Origin: Streptomyces xanthochromogenes
GTDB taxonomy: Bacteria; Actinomycetota; Actinomycetes; Streptomycetales; Streptomycetaceae
NCBI RefSeq assembly: GCF_014650455.1
Contig: NZ_BMUZ01000004.1
Coordinates: forward strand, 310,001-374,000
Reading direction: 5' to 3'
Length of the DNA stretch: 64,000 nucleotides
Each line of letters starts with the position of its first letter. The stretch's first letter is position 1. The position numbers and the translations under genes are program-made. The notes below the pieces were generated by a model, which saw only the letters and a list, made by a program, of their open reading frames with translations, had not been told where the DNA came from and did no database searches. This document shows, in pieces, positions 56,887-64,000 of this stretch.

Positions 56887-58656
56887 GCGTCGGCCGCGCA
56901 GAAGGGAAGCGAGCGCGGCGACCAGGGACATGACGGTGGCCACGCCGAACACGGTGACGAGTCCGTCGTGGAAGGGGCCCGAGACCAGTTGGGGGAAGAA
57001 GCTGTGCCCGGTGAGGACCGCGACGTTGTGCGCGGGCAGGGTGTCCAACACCCCGCTGGGGGCGAGCAGATGACTGATCGGGTTGTTGCCGAGGAACGTG
57101 GCGAACAGCGTACTGACCGGCGGCAGCCCCGCCACCTGCGCGGCCGTGCCCGCGGGGACGCCCTGTGCCTGGAGGCCGCTGCTCAGCGCGTGCGGCAGCG
57201 AACCGGCGAGACCGACGATCATCAGGGAGAAGGAGAGCCCCATCGACAGGGCGGTGCCCGAGTTCTGGAACGTCGAACGCATCCCCGACGCCACGCCTCG
57301 CTGTTCCGGCGCGACACTGCCCATGATCGCGGAGGTGTTGGGTGCCGAGAACATTCCCTGACCCACCCCGCTGAGCAGCAGGAGCGCCGCGAACGTCGGA
57401 TACGAGAAGTCGACCGGCAGGGCCAGCAGACCGAGGAAGGAGAGGGCGACCAGCACAAGGCCGCTGGTCGAGAAGAGGCGGGCCCCGAACCGGTCCGAGA
57501 GATAGCCCGAGACCGGCCCGGCTATCAGGAATCCCAGCGTCAGCGGCAACATGAAGATGCCCGCCCACAGTGGGGTGCGCTCGAAGTCGTAGCCGTGCAG
57601 GGGCAGCCAGATGCCCTGGAGCCAGATGATCAGCATGAACTGGAGGCCACCCCGGGCGATCGAGGTGAGCAGCGCCGCCAGGTTCCCCGCCGCGAAGGCC
57701 CGGTTGCGGAACAGGCTCAGGCGGAACATCGGCTCGGGTGTGCGCGTCTCGACCACGCAGAAGATCACCAGAAGCAGCACGCCCGTACTGAGTCCGCCGA
57801 GGACGAGGGGGTTGGTCCAGCCCGTCGAGTGGCCTCCGTACGGCTGGATACCGTAGGTGATCGACGCGAGGAGCGCGCCGGCGCCCGCCGTGAACGTCAG
57901 GTTCCCGGCCCAGTCGATCCGTCCCGGCCGGCGGCTGCCGGTCTCGCGCAGGCTGCGGTACGACCAGATGGTGCCGACGATGCCGATCGGCACGCTGACC
58001 CAGAACACCGCCCGCCAGTCCACCGTGGCGAGCAGGCCGCCGACGATCAGGCCGAGGAACTGGCCTGCCAGGGCGGTGATCTGGTTGACGCCGAGTGCCA
58101 TGCCCCGCTGTCTCGTCGGGAAGGCATCGGTGAGGATGGCCGCCGAGTTCGCCGTCAGCATCGAGCCGCCGACCGCCTGCACGACCCGGAAGCCGATCAG
58201 CCACAGCGCTCCGCTGCCGCCCTTGAACGGATCGAGGGACAGCGCGAGCGAGGCGCAGGCGAACACGGCGAAGCCCATGTTGTACATGCGGACCCGGCCG
58301 AACATGTCACCGAGGCGCCCGAGCGAGACGACGAGTACGGCGGACACCAGCAGATAGCCGAGGATCATCCACAGCAGATAGCCGATGTTGCCCGGCGCCA
58401 GCGGATCGAGCCCGATGCCGCGGAAGATGGCGGGCAGGGAGATGATCACGATCGATCCGTCGATCGTGGCGATCAGCACGCCGAGGGTGGTGTTGGAGAG
58501 GGCGATCCACTTGTAACGGTCGTCCTGGTGGCGGTCCTCCCGCTCCAGATGAGGGGTGCCGCCGCCTTCGCCGGAAGCGCCCTTGCCGGAAGCGGTCGCA
58601 CCGGAAGCGGTCTTGCCGGAAGCGGTCTTGCCGGACCGGGGGTCGTTGACGGTCAC
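56875..58656 (-). CDS. MFS efflux pump, DHA2 (EmrB/QacA) family
   Basis: 593 residues, fourteen predicted membrane helices as usual for DHA2 drug:proton antiporters. Family motifs visible: TTLGVLIATIDGSIVIISLP (motif D1), GRLGDMFGRVRMYN (motif A) and GFRVVQAVGGSMLTANSAAI (motif B). The N-terminal ~35 residues are a cytoplasmic tail of repeated TASGK units coded by 15-bp DNA repeats. The GTG at 58656 overlaps the MarR stop (GTGA), so translation is coupled and expression is likely repressed by that MarR. Substrate unknown, probably a hydrophobic drug or secondary metabolite. Confidence 0.92.
   Translation of the reverse strand: MTVNDPRSGKTASGKTASGATASGKGASGEGGGTPHLEREDRHQDDRYKWIALSNTTLGVLIATIDGSIVIISLPAIFRGIGLDPLAPGNIGYLLWMILGYLLVSAVLVVSLGRLGDMFGRVRMYNMGFAVFACASLALSLDPFKGGSGALWLIGFRVVQAVGGSMLTANSAAILTDAFPTRQRGMALGVNQITALAGQFLGLIVGGLLATVDWRAVFWVSVPIGIVGTIWSYRSLRETGSRRPGRIDWAGNLTFTAGAGALLASITYGIQPYGGHSTGWTNPLVLGGLSTGVLLLVIFCVVETRTPEPMFRLSLFRNRAFAAGNLAALLTSIARGGLQFMLIIWLQGIWLPLHGYDFERTPLWAGIFMLPLTLGFLIAGPVSGYLSDRFGARLFSTSGLVLVALSFLGLLALPVDFSYPTFAALLLLSGVGQGMFSAPNTSAIMGSVAPEQRGVASGMRSTFQNSGTALSMGLSFSLMIVGLAGSLPHALSSGLQAQGVPAGTAAQVAGLPPVSTLFATFLGNNPISHLLAPSGVLDTLPAHNVAVLTGHSFFPQLVSGPFHDGLVTVFGVATVMSLVAALASLLRGRRPSS
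58571..58635. repeat. 15-bp coding repeat (TASGK) at the efflux pump N-terminus
   Basis: About four copies of CTTGCCGGAAGCGGT (plus-strand reading) code for TASGK-like units in the pump's cytoplasmic tail. Copy number may vary among strains. Confidence 0.65.
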
Positions 58657-59102
58657 AGCCGCTCCGCGAGTCGTTCGATCAGCGACAGCGCCGTGACGAG
58701 TTCATGGCGCTCGGCGGGCGTGAACTCCGCTTCGATCGCGTTGGCTAGACCCTGTACGGATTCCGACCGCCGGTCCCGGATCACCGTGCGCCCCGCATCG
58801 GTCACCGTCATCACCACCCGGCGCCGGTCCGCGGGGTCCGGCTGCCGGCTGACCAGACCGCGCTGCTCCAGGGCGGCCAGGGTGGTGGCCATGGCCTGCG
58901 GCCGGACGCGCTCCAGTTCCGCGAGCGCTCCCGGCGAATCCGGCCCGTCCCGTTCCAGCCGGGCCAGCACGGACACCTCGGAGAGTGTCGTGTCGCCCAC
59001 GGCATGCGCCTGGCGGAGCTTCCGGGCGATCCGGCCGACGGCCAGCTTGAGCGTCGCCGCGAGCTCAGCGGCGTCTTCCGCGGGAGGTATGACGTCTTCC
59101 AT
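58653..59102 (-). CDS. MarR-family regulator of the adjacent efflux pump
   Basis: 149 residues. The winged helix lies at about 45-105 (TLSEVSVLARLERDGPDSPG, then ALEQRGLVSRQPDPADRRRVVMTVT), with the wing DPADRRRVVMTVT classical for MarR. Terminal helices make the dimer. It is upstream of, and overlaps, a DHA2 efflux gene, so it probably represses the pair and releases DNA on binding a drug. The ATG at 59102 has no ribosome site; a TTGTTA-N17-TATTGT promoter ends about 8 bp upstream, so the mRNA is probably leaderless. Confidence 0.9.
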   Translation of the reverse strand: MEDVIPPAEDAAELAATLKLAVGRIARKLRQAHAVGDTTLSEVSVLARLERDGPDSPGALAELERVRPQAMATTLAALEQRGLVSRQPDPADRRRVVMTVTDAGRTVIRDRRSESVQGLANAIEAEFTPAERHELVTALSLIERLAERL

Positions 59103-59110
59103 GAATAGTT

Positions 59111-59139
59111 ACAATAGGCTTATCAACCCGTCGTAACAA
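59111..59139 (-). promoter_or_regulatory. promoter of the marR-efflux operon (leaderless)
   Basis: On the minus strand TTGTTA (59139-59134), 17-bp spacer, TATTGT (59116-59111). The predicted start point falls at about the ATG at 59102. The segment is AT-rich and carries GTTAC/GTAAC arms that may be the MarR site. Confidence 0.6.
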
Positions 59140-59209
59140 CAGGGGGTGCCCGAGGGCCCGGCCCGGTACCGGCCGACCTGGCCCGGTACCGTCGGCCGAC
59201 CTCGCGGGA

Positions 59210-59581
59210 TCAGGTGGCGATCGTGGTGACCGCCTCCACACCATAGGTGCGGGCGTAACCGTTCTCGGTGCCGACGAGGAGGTCGACGACCTCGAAGTAG
59301 CGGTCCCAGAACGGGGTTTCACGCAGGGCGTCGACCAGGAGCTGATAGGCGTGGTGGTCCTCCGCTTCCCACACCCAGACGTCCGTGACGCGTGCCGAGT
59401 AGAACTCCGTGTCGTAGAAGCGCGATCGGACGCCGGTGGTCTTGGCCTTGATGACGGGCAGGACCTGGGTGGTGAAGGCCGCCACGCGCTCCTCGACGGT
59501 CAGGGCGAGCCACTCGGGCGTGGTCTTGACGAGCATGAACGCCGTGACCGGCGGCGTGGTTCCGGATTCCTCAGCGGGCAT
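59210..59581 (-). CDS. darcynin-like protein
   Basis: 123 residues resembling the darcynin family: [24 protein letters not shown], then [20 protein letters not shown] and [19 protein letters not shown] ferredoxin-like alpha/beta fold with many aromatics is likely; no function is known. GGAGG lies before the ATG at 59581. It follows the NmrA-type gene 82 bp downstream on the same strand and may be cotranscribed. Confidence 0.72.
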   Translation of the reverse strand: MPAEESGTTPPVTAFMLVKTTPEWLALTVEERVAAFTTQVLPVIKAKTTGVRSRFYDTEFYSARVTDVWVWEAEDHHAYQLLVDALRETPFWDRYFEVVDLLVGTENGYARTYGVEAVTTIAT

Positions 59582-59663
59582 CGGGGTGCCTCCAAAGGGC
59601 CGTGCTGGATGGATGGTTGGGCGGAGTGCCTGGCGGCCCGCGCCCGGGGACGGCCTGCGGCCC

Positions 59664-60557
59664 TCAGGCGAGGACGGCGGGCTTGAGGGTCTCGGCGCAC
59701 CACTGCTCGAAGGTGGTGGGCGACGCGGTGGCCGGGGTGCGGGCCACGCCTGCGTCGAGGCCCTCGTCCTTGGCCCGCTTCATGTCGGCGATGCCCTGGA
59801 CGAAAGCGTCGTTGAGGCCGTATCCGATGAGGGTGGTGTACAGCTCGTCGAGCGGCTGGCGCTCGTAGCGGACCGGGCGGCCGAGCTGCTCGGTCATGAT
59901 GCGGGCCAGGTCGTTGGGGGACAGGTCCTGCGGCCCTAGGACCGGGACACTGTCGACGCCGCGCCACGAACGGTCGAGGAGCAGCTTCGCGGCGGCCGCC
60001 GCGATGTCGGCCACGGCCACGAGCGGGGCCCTGCGGTCGGCGTCGACGTTGTCGGTGAAGACCCCCTTGTCGCGGATCGACTCCGCCTCCTCCAGGAGGT
60101 TCTCGAAGAAGGACGGGTTGGCCAGGGCCCGGTAGGCGACCCCGCTGTCGGCGATGAGGTCGTCCATGGCCAGGGAGGCGGTGACCAGGCCCGCCCGGTC
60201 GGCGAGCGGGGTGCCACGGCCGAGCGCGGAGACGCCGACGACGTGGCCGACGCGGTGGGTGGCGAGCGCCTTCGCGGCGGGGAGGGTGAACCCGCTGTAG
60301 CCGTCGCTCGGCGAGAGCGAGGAGTCCGGCGGGACCAGCCAGAAGACGGCGTCCGCACCCTCGAAGGCACGGTCGACGACGTCGGCGTCGCCGTGCGAGC
60401 CGGGGACCACCTCGACGCGTCCGCGCACCTCGTCCGACAGCCGGGCGGGATCGCGCACGATCACGCGCAGCTCCTCGCCGGACGCGGGTGCGGACTCCAG
60501 GAGTCGAGTGAGCAGGTGGCGGCCGATGTTCCCGGTGGGAGCGGTAATGACGATCAT
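59664..60557 (-). CDS. NmrA-like atypical SDR (NAD(P)-binding protein)
   Basis: 297 residues. The Rossmann motif is [20 protein letters not shown] (TGxxG); the classical Ser-Tyr-Lys catalytic set of SDRs is not present, as expected for NmrA/HSCARG-type redox sensors or quinone reductases (QOR2-like). [14 protein letters not shown] segment and substrate-binding [15 protein letters not shown] are typical. ACGAGG precedes the ATG at 60557. Its neighbour downstream is the darcynin-like gene. Confidence 0.86.
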   Translation of the reverse strand: MIVITAPTGNIGRHLLTRLLESAPASGEELRVIVRDPARLSDEVRGRVEVVPGSHGDADVVDRAFEGADAVFWLVPPDSSLSPSDGYSGFTLPAAKALATHRVGHVVGVSALGRGTPLADRAGLVTASLAMDDLIADSGVAYRALANPSFFENLLEEAESIRDKGVFTDNVDADRRAPLVAVADIAAAAAKLLLDRSWRGVDSVPVLGPQDLSPNDLARIMTEQLGRPVRYERQPLDELYTTLIGYGLNDAFVQGIADMKRAKDEGLDAGVARTPATASPTTFEQWCAETLKPAVLA

Positions 60558-60734
60558 GAAAACCTCGTAGGTCGTGCCGTTCGGTACGTCCTCATCCTGC
60601 GGAGGTCAGCGGTGTTGCCACAATGGGAACTTCGGCATTGAATCATTGCCTGGAATGGAATTATGCAGGTGAACAGCCCGAACACGCCGCAGCCCGGGTG
60701 GGGCTCGGGCGCCTTCGACGGGCCACCGGGAGCC

Positions 60735-61007
60735 CTAGGTGAGGGTGATCCTCAGCTCGTACCGACGTCCGGTGCTGATCGCCTCCGCCTGCTCGTACAG
60801 ATCCGCCGGGGTGAACCCGAGCAGCGCCCGGTCGGCGGCGGTGCGCAGGAGCGGCACGATCCGCCTGGGCGGCTCACCGAGATGGGTGGCGGCCAGGTCG
60901 GCGAAGGCCTGCTGGTACGAGGCCCCGTGGCGGGACGACCCGTGGGCGGCCGAACCGTCCGTGAGGAGCCGCGGCAGCGCCTTCGTGTCGATGCTGATGT
61001 TGCCCAT
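60735..61007 (-). CDS. small hypothetical protein
   Basis: 90 residues: MGNISIDTKALPRLLTDGSA at the start, a helical middle (YQQAFADLAATHLGEPPRRI) and the ending RYELRITLT. GAGGGAG sits before the ATG at 61007; a longer start at 61052 lacks a ribosome site. The pattern of a helical segment with Arg/Pro and a C-terminal strand suggests a small DNA- or protein-binding unit, but no family is recognised. Confidence 0.55.
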   Translation of the reverse strand: MGNISIDTKALPRLLTDGSAAHGSSRHGASYQQAFADLAATHLGEPPRRIVPLLRTAADRALLGFTPADLYEQAEAISTGRRYELRITLT

Positions 61008-61218
61008 GCCCACTCCCTCGCCCGTGGCCCCGGCCGTTCCGGTCCCAGGCATCCGACGCTAGACGGAGCCACTGACAACGCGGTCGCCCCTCGGTCGAGG
61101 ACGGCTCGGGCCCGCGCCGCGGCGCCCGCCCCAAGCGCACGGCTATTCAAATGCCTCGCGTCGGGCGCCTGCGCCCCTCTTCCACAGGGAATTCACAGAA
61201 GGCGCTGGAGACAAATGA

Positions 61219-61258
61219 CGCGGCGCCCTCTGCCGGAATTCCGGCAGAGGGCGCCGCG
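61219..61258 (-). terminator. very strong 18-bp perfect stem
   Basis: An 18-bp perfect stem with an AATT loop, about 60 bp after the stop of the small secreted protein gene (minus strand). On the plus strand it is followed by GTTTTTT, so it can end transcription from both directions. Confidence 0.85.
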
Positions 61259-61317
61259 CCGTTTTTTACGACTTCTTCAGTGGCGGCTCGGGAAACTTTT
61301 GCGCGAGCCCGCCGGCA

Positions 61318-61587
61318 TTAACGGTGACAGACCTTGTGGGCCTTGTGCCAGGTCTTGGTCCAGTACCCCGGGTGGACCTTGCCGTGCCGGTCGCGCGTGG
61401 GCTTGTGCCACGTCTTCGTCCAGTAGCCCTTGACCACGTGGCACTTCTGCTTGCCACCGTGGGCCGCTGCCGCGACCGTGTGCTGCGGGGCCGCCTCCAC
61501 TGCCCCGACCGAGGAGAAAGCCACCCCCGCGGTGAGCGCGGCAGTGGCCGCCCCGAGCGCGATCACACGCTTGACGCCTTGAATCAT
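61318..61587 (-). CDS. secreted mini-protein with two GYWTKTWHK repeats
   Basis: 89 residues. A Sec signal peptide (MIQGVKRVIALGAATAALTA, cleavage after GAVEAA) leaves a ~57-residue mature chain. It contains two copies of GYWTKTWHK, separated by a 12-residue PTRDRHGKVH-type spacer, flanked by single cysteines (QKCHVVK and HKVCHR) that may form one disulfide. It is rich in Lys, His, Trp. AAAGGCGGCG precedes the ATG. No family is recognised; a wall-binding, metal-binding or antimicrobial role is possible. Confidence 0.68.
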   Translation of the reverse strand: MIQGVKRVIALGAATAALTAGVAFSSVGAVEAAPQHTVAAAAHGGKQKCHVVKGYWTKTWHKPTRDRHGKVHPGYWTKTWHKAHKVCHR

Positions 61588-61852
61588 GACGCCGCCTTTC
61601 TGTTTTGTACACCGTCCGTCGAGCTGGACAACGACAGTTTTATCACCGACGCCCGGACGGAATACATGTCTCACTCGGGCGCGCGGGAGCATTAAGCAGT
61701 TGCGAGTTAAACCATGCGCGCCCCCGCGCCCTCCGGAAAAGCGACTCACTCTTTCACGTTTACTTCGACGCCCTGTCCAATTCCGGAGCGACTCCAGGGC
61801 GGCGGCGGCGCGACCCGTACGAGCGTCAGCGCCGCGCCCCCGCCGGCGTCGT

Positions 61853-62026
61853 TCAGCGTCGGCGGCTCCCCGCCCACCCGCTGCCGATGCCCGCCACGTG
61901 CAGGGCCAGCAGGGCCAGGCCGATCAGCATGACGTTGGTGGATGTGAACACGTGGTTGGTCGATATGTCCGCCGCGTTGATCAGAAACGCGATCACGAAC
62001 AGAACCGCCGCACCTATGGCCAGCAT
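61853..62026 (-). CDS. 57-residue small membrane protein
   Basis: 57 residues with two membrane helices (MLAIGAAVLFVIAFLINAAD and VMLIGLALLALHVAGIG), the ends facing one side with the C-terminal GSRRR. GGGGAG lies five bases before the ATG at 62026, and codon use looks like a real gene. It is just downstream of the Tap-like gene's terminator on the same strand, so it has its own transcript. No function is known. Confidence 0.6.
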   Translation of the reverse strand: MLAIGAAVLFVIAFLINAADISTNHVFTSTNVMLIGLALLALHVAGIGSGWAGSRRR

Positions 62027-62081
62027 GGCATCTCCCCTATCCGGTTGGTGCCCGCCGGGTACCCCGCCTCACCAGCCAGAA

Positions 62082-62127
62082 CCCCGCCCCGCTCCAAGGA
62101 ACTTGAGGTCCTTGGAGCGGGGCGGGG
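62082..62127 (-). terminator. 19-bp perfect stem terminator of the Tap-like gene
   Basis: A perfect 19-bp GC-rich stem, 62082-62100 paired with 62109-62127, with loop ACTTGAGG. It lies 12 bp downstream of the stop on the minus strand. Confidence 0.85.
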
Positions 62128-62138
62128 CCGCGCCGGAG

Positions 62139-63617
62139 TCAGTCCGAGCAGACGGTGCCGACGGCGGGCAGCGCCCGGGTCGTCAGGTAGCGGTTGGTGG
62201 CGTCCCGGACGCACCGCGAGGACAGGAACATGCTGTAGTCGTCGCCCTCATGGGCGAGCACGACGCTGCCGGGCAGCTGGGCGGCCATCGCCGCGCCCGC
62301 CGCGAACGGGGCCAGTGCCTGCCGCGTGGACTGGAGGACCAGCGCGCCCGGAGTGTCTTTGATCGTGGGCCCGGCCTCGACGGGCTCGGCCGGGAGAGGC
62401 CAGCCCAGGCATCCGACGATGGCCTTGTAGGAGCGTACGGCGCCACCGAGGTGCGGGGACACGGCTGCCAACTCCTTCTGAAGTTGGGCGAGTTGTGCAG
62501 GCGTGTGGATCGGGCGGGGGTTGTCCAGGCAGGCCGGCACCTGCACCTGGACCGGGTCGAGCGTGTCGTCCGGGTCGTGGAGGAAGCCGGTCGCGTCGCC
62601 GGCCCGTGCCTCGGCGATGGCCTGTGCCAGCTCCGGCCGGTGGAGGGTGAGGGTGAGGAAGTCCTGGGTGGCCTCGCGGATGTCCTCACCCGTCAGCGGC
62701 CGATGGCCCACGCTTTTGGTCGGGACCGGGTCGCGGTCCGCCCCGGCGACGAGCGCGTCGTACGCCGCCCCGACGTCCTGGCCGTGCAGGGCGCAGTCCT
62801 TCGACGTGGCGCACCATGCGGCGAAACGGTTGAACGCCGTCTCGGCGGCGGCCGCCTCCTGCCTGACCCGGGTGAGGGGCGAGCCCGTGTCGTCCAGGGC
62901 GGTGTCGAGCACCATGGTGCGCAGACGGCCCGGGTAGAGCTGGGCGTAGGTGCGTCCGAGCAGCGTGCTGTAGTGGATGCCGTACCAGTTGAGCCGCTGG
63001 TCCCCGAGCCCCTTGCGCACCGCCTCGAAGTCCCGTGCGGTGCTGGTGAGATCGAGGTGACCGACAAGGGCTCCGTTGCGACGGACGCAGTCCTCGGCGA
63101 AGGCCCGGTTGTGGGCGGCGAGCGCGTCGTAGGCGGCCCGGTCCCGGGGGAAATGGGTGACCCCGGCGGGCTTGGCCGGCTCGCCGCACACGACCGGAGT
63201 GCTGTGTCCGACCCCGCGCGGATCCACCGCGAGGAGGTCGAACTTCTGGGTCATGTCACCGGCGAACTGCGGCATCTTGATGTGCATCGCCAGACGGAGC
63301 TGCTCGATCGAGGAGCCTCCCGCGCCGTCGTTGAGCAGCACGGTGCCCTGGCGGTGTGCCTGATCGTCGGCGGGGCGCCGGACCATGTTCAGGTCGAGAC
63401 TGCCCGCGCCCGGGTGGGACCAGTCCACCGGGACCTCGATGGATCCGCACTGCATGCCCTTGAAGTCCGCGTCGGCGCAGGCGTGCCAGTCGATGCCGTG
63501 GGTGGTGACCGTGCGACCGTCGTCCTGGTTCTGTGCGATCGCCGGTACGGCGAGGGCGGCCACGAAGGTGGCGAGACAGGCGGCGACGAGGCCGGCGTAC
63601 TTGTGGTTTCTTGTCAT
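62139..63617 (-). CDS. secreted Tap/SlpD-family alpha/beta hydrolase, catalytic triad lost
   Basis: 492 residues. A Sec signal peptide (MTRNHKYAGLVAACLATFVA, ending AIAQN) and a domain order like Streptomyces tripeptidyl aminopeptidases (IEVPVDWSHPGAGSLDLNMV; FDLLAVDPRGVGHSTPVVC; LTRVRQEAAAAETAFNRFAAWC). Active relatives have a GxSYG nucleophile; here residues 213-217 read GIHYS, with H215 in the Ser position. The strand that normally ends in DPATP reads QSTRQALAP, without the Asp, and the usual GxGH reads EGDDYSM, without the His. So it is most likely a non-catalytic secreted protein. AAGGAACGTCG precedes the ATG. Confidence 0.83.
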   Translation of the reverse strand: MTRNHKYAGLVAACLATFVAALAVPAIAQNQDDGRTVTTHGIDWHACADADFKGMQCGSIEVPVDWSHPGAGSLDLNMVRRPADDQAHRQGTVLLNDGAGGSSIEQLRLAMHIKMPQFAGDMTQKFDLLAVDPRGVGHSTPVVCGEPAKPAGVTHFPRDRAAYDALAAHNRAFAEDCVRRNGALVGHLDLTSTARDFEAVRKGLGDQRLNWYGIHYSTLLGRTYAQLYPGRLRTMVLDTALDDTGSPLTRVRQEAAAAETAFNRFAAWCATSKDCALHGQDVGAAYDALVAGADRDPVPTKSVGHRPLTGEDIREATQDFLTLTLHRPELAQAIAEARAGDATGFLHDPDDTLDPVQVQVPACLDNPRPIHTPAQLAQLQKELAAVSPHLGGAVRSYKAIVGCLGWPLPAEPVEAGPTIKDTPGALVLQSTRQALAPFAAGAAMAAQLPGSVVLAHEGDDYSMFLSSRCVRDATNRYLTTRALPAVGTVCSD

Positions 63618-63715
63618 GTCGACGTTCCTTGATCGGCCGCCTCGGCCGGTGCGAGGGCACGAGGCGTGGTTCGGGGCTTCCAACTGCGCTTATGGAGTGG
63701 CTATGTGACGAATAA

Positions 63716-64000
63716 TCAGAACTGCGTGGCGTCCAAGGCACTGTCGGGGATCCAGGACCCGTGGATTCCGGCGGGCACCCGCCGGGGCAGATGGACGGTG
63801 GCGATCCGTTCGAGGCCCGAGGCGTCGAGGACGAGGAGCTGCGAGGCGTCCTGCTTCAGGTCGGAGACGACCGTCAGGAGATAGCCCTCGTCCTCGCCGG
63901 TGCCTCCGGCGGCGGGGACGAAGACGGCCTCGCCGGGCAGCCGCGCGTCGCCGACCTGATGGATGCGGCGGGCGCCCGTGGTGCGGTCGTACTTGACGAT
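63716..64000 (-). CDS. carotenoid oxygenase family protein, C-terminal fragment (5' part outside window)
   Basis: 94 residues of the C-terminus are visible, reading from the right window edge to a TGA at 63716. The ending GTGEDEGYLLTVVSDLKQDA, SQLLVLDASGLERIATVHLP and RRVPAGIHGSWIPDS is characteristic of RPE65/carotenoid cleavage oxygenases; the His in GIHGSW is an expected iron ligand. The complete enzyme would cleave carotenoids or lignostilbenes with Fe(II) and oxygen. Its start and full domain lie beyond the right edge. It shares strand and close spacing (99 bp) with the Tap-like gene downstream. Confidence 0.82.
   Translation of the reverse strand: MVKYDRTTGARRIHQVGDARLPGEAVFVPAAGGTGEDEGYLLTVVSDLKQDASQLLVLDASGLERIATVHLPRRVPAGIHGSWIPDSALDATQF

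Noticed and set aside
1..64000. Search for tRNA, rRNA, insertion sequences and attachment sites
   Set aside because: No cloverleaf with conserved TPsiC/anticodon features, no transposase motif and no terminal inverted repeats were recognised by eye.

Overview
The window looks like Streptomyces chromosomal DNA. It is very GC-rich, nearly every reading frame is open, starts are often GTG, and stop/start overlaps of the ATGA or GTGA type are common. Families largely confined to Streptomyces occur here (DUF5133, DUF5954, DUF4232, DUF4235/DUF3618 plus holin-like trio, PLL-type propellers on secreted enzymes). The gene mix is regulators, secreted hydrolases, efflux pumps and small exported proteins, as in variable chromosome regions. 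I saw no rRNA, tRNA, CRISPR array, transposase, phage or origin.

Layout. 1-6765: a 2-hydroxyacid/glyoxylate module made of a lactate/glycolate permease (cut by the left edge), an IclR regulator, a PLP aminotransferase of the serine-glyoxylate type and a YdiJ-like FAD/Fe-S oxidoreductase. Tandem palindromes lie between the divergent regulator and the aminotransferase. 6858-9394: a self-regulated TetR, SDR and zinc alcohol dehydrogenase. 9639-12751: secreted lipase, lipid kinase with a degenerate PAP2 domain, MarR. 12809-15980: an overlapping three-gene operon encoding a SpoIIE phosphatase, a CarH-like B12-binding sensor and a STAS protein. 16274-18770: a histidine/proline repeat peptide followed, after a terminator-like hairpin, by a PqqD-like/M50 membrane protease; this resembles an undescribed peptide-maturation pair. 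19102-24574: esterase, TetR with three operators facing a TetX-like monooxygenase, and a secreted propeller/ricin-lectin protein.

24717-35597: VOC protein, an ATP-grasp ligase overlapping an MFS exporter gene, thioesterase, hemerythrin with a sigma-B-type promoter, a broken hydrolase, cupin/AraC pair, DUF4232 protein, peptide deformylase, methyltransferase, SDR. 36420-39779: a membrane protein with N-terminal helical repeats, a DUF4232 lipoprotein, a nucleotidyltransferase-fold protein and a small protein. 39816-43400: two adjacent secreted enzymes sharing a PLL-like lectin propeller. 43522-46538: a stress-envelope cluster with divergent sigma-B-type promoters, an ANTAR-GAF regulator and a DUF5133 protein. 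46834-54715: M4 protease with a chitin-binding domain, a LAL regulator behind dre-like repeats, FabV reductase, DUF5954 protein.

54994-64000: coiled-coil membrane protein, SRPBCC protein, isochorismatase-like hydrolase, a MarR/DHA2-efflux operon with a probably leaderless transcript, darcynin-like and NmrA proteins, two very small exported or membrane proteins, a secreted Tap-family hydrolase that has lost its catalytic triad, and the 3' end of a carotenoid oxygenase gene cut by the right edge.

The observations I rate highest are the His-rich repeat peptide with its PqqD-M50 partner, the B12-photosensor partner-switching operon, the Tap-family pseudoenzyme, and the stacked operators in front of the IclR and TetR genes.
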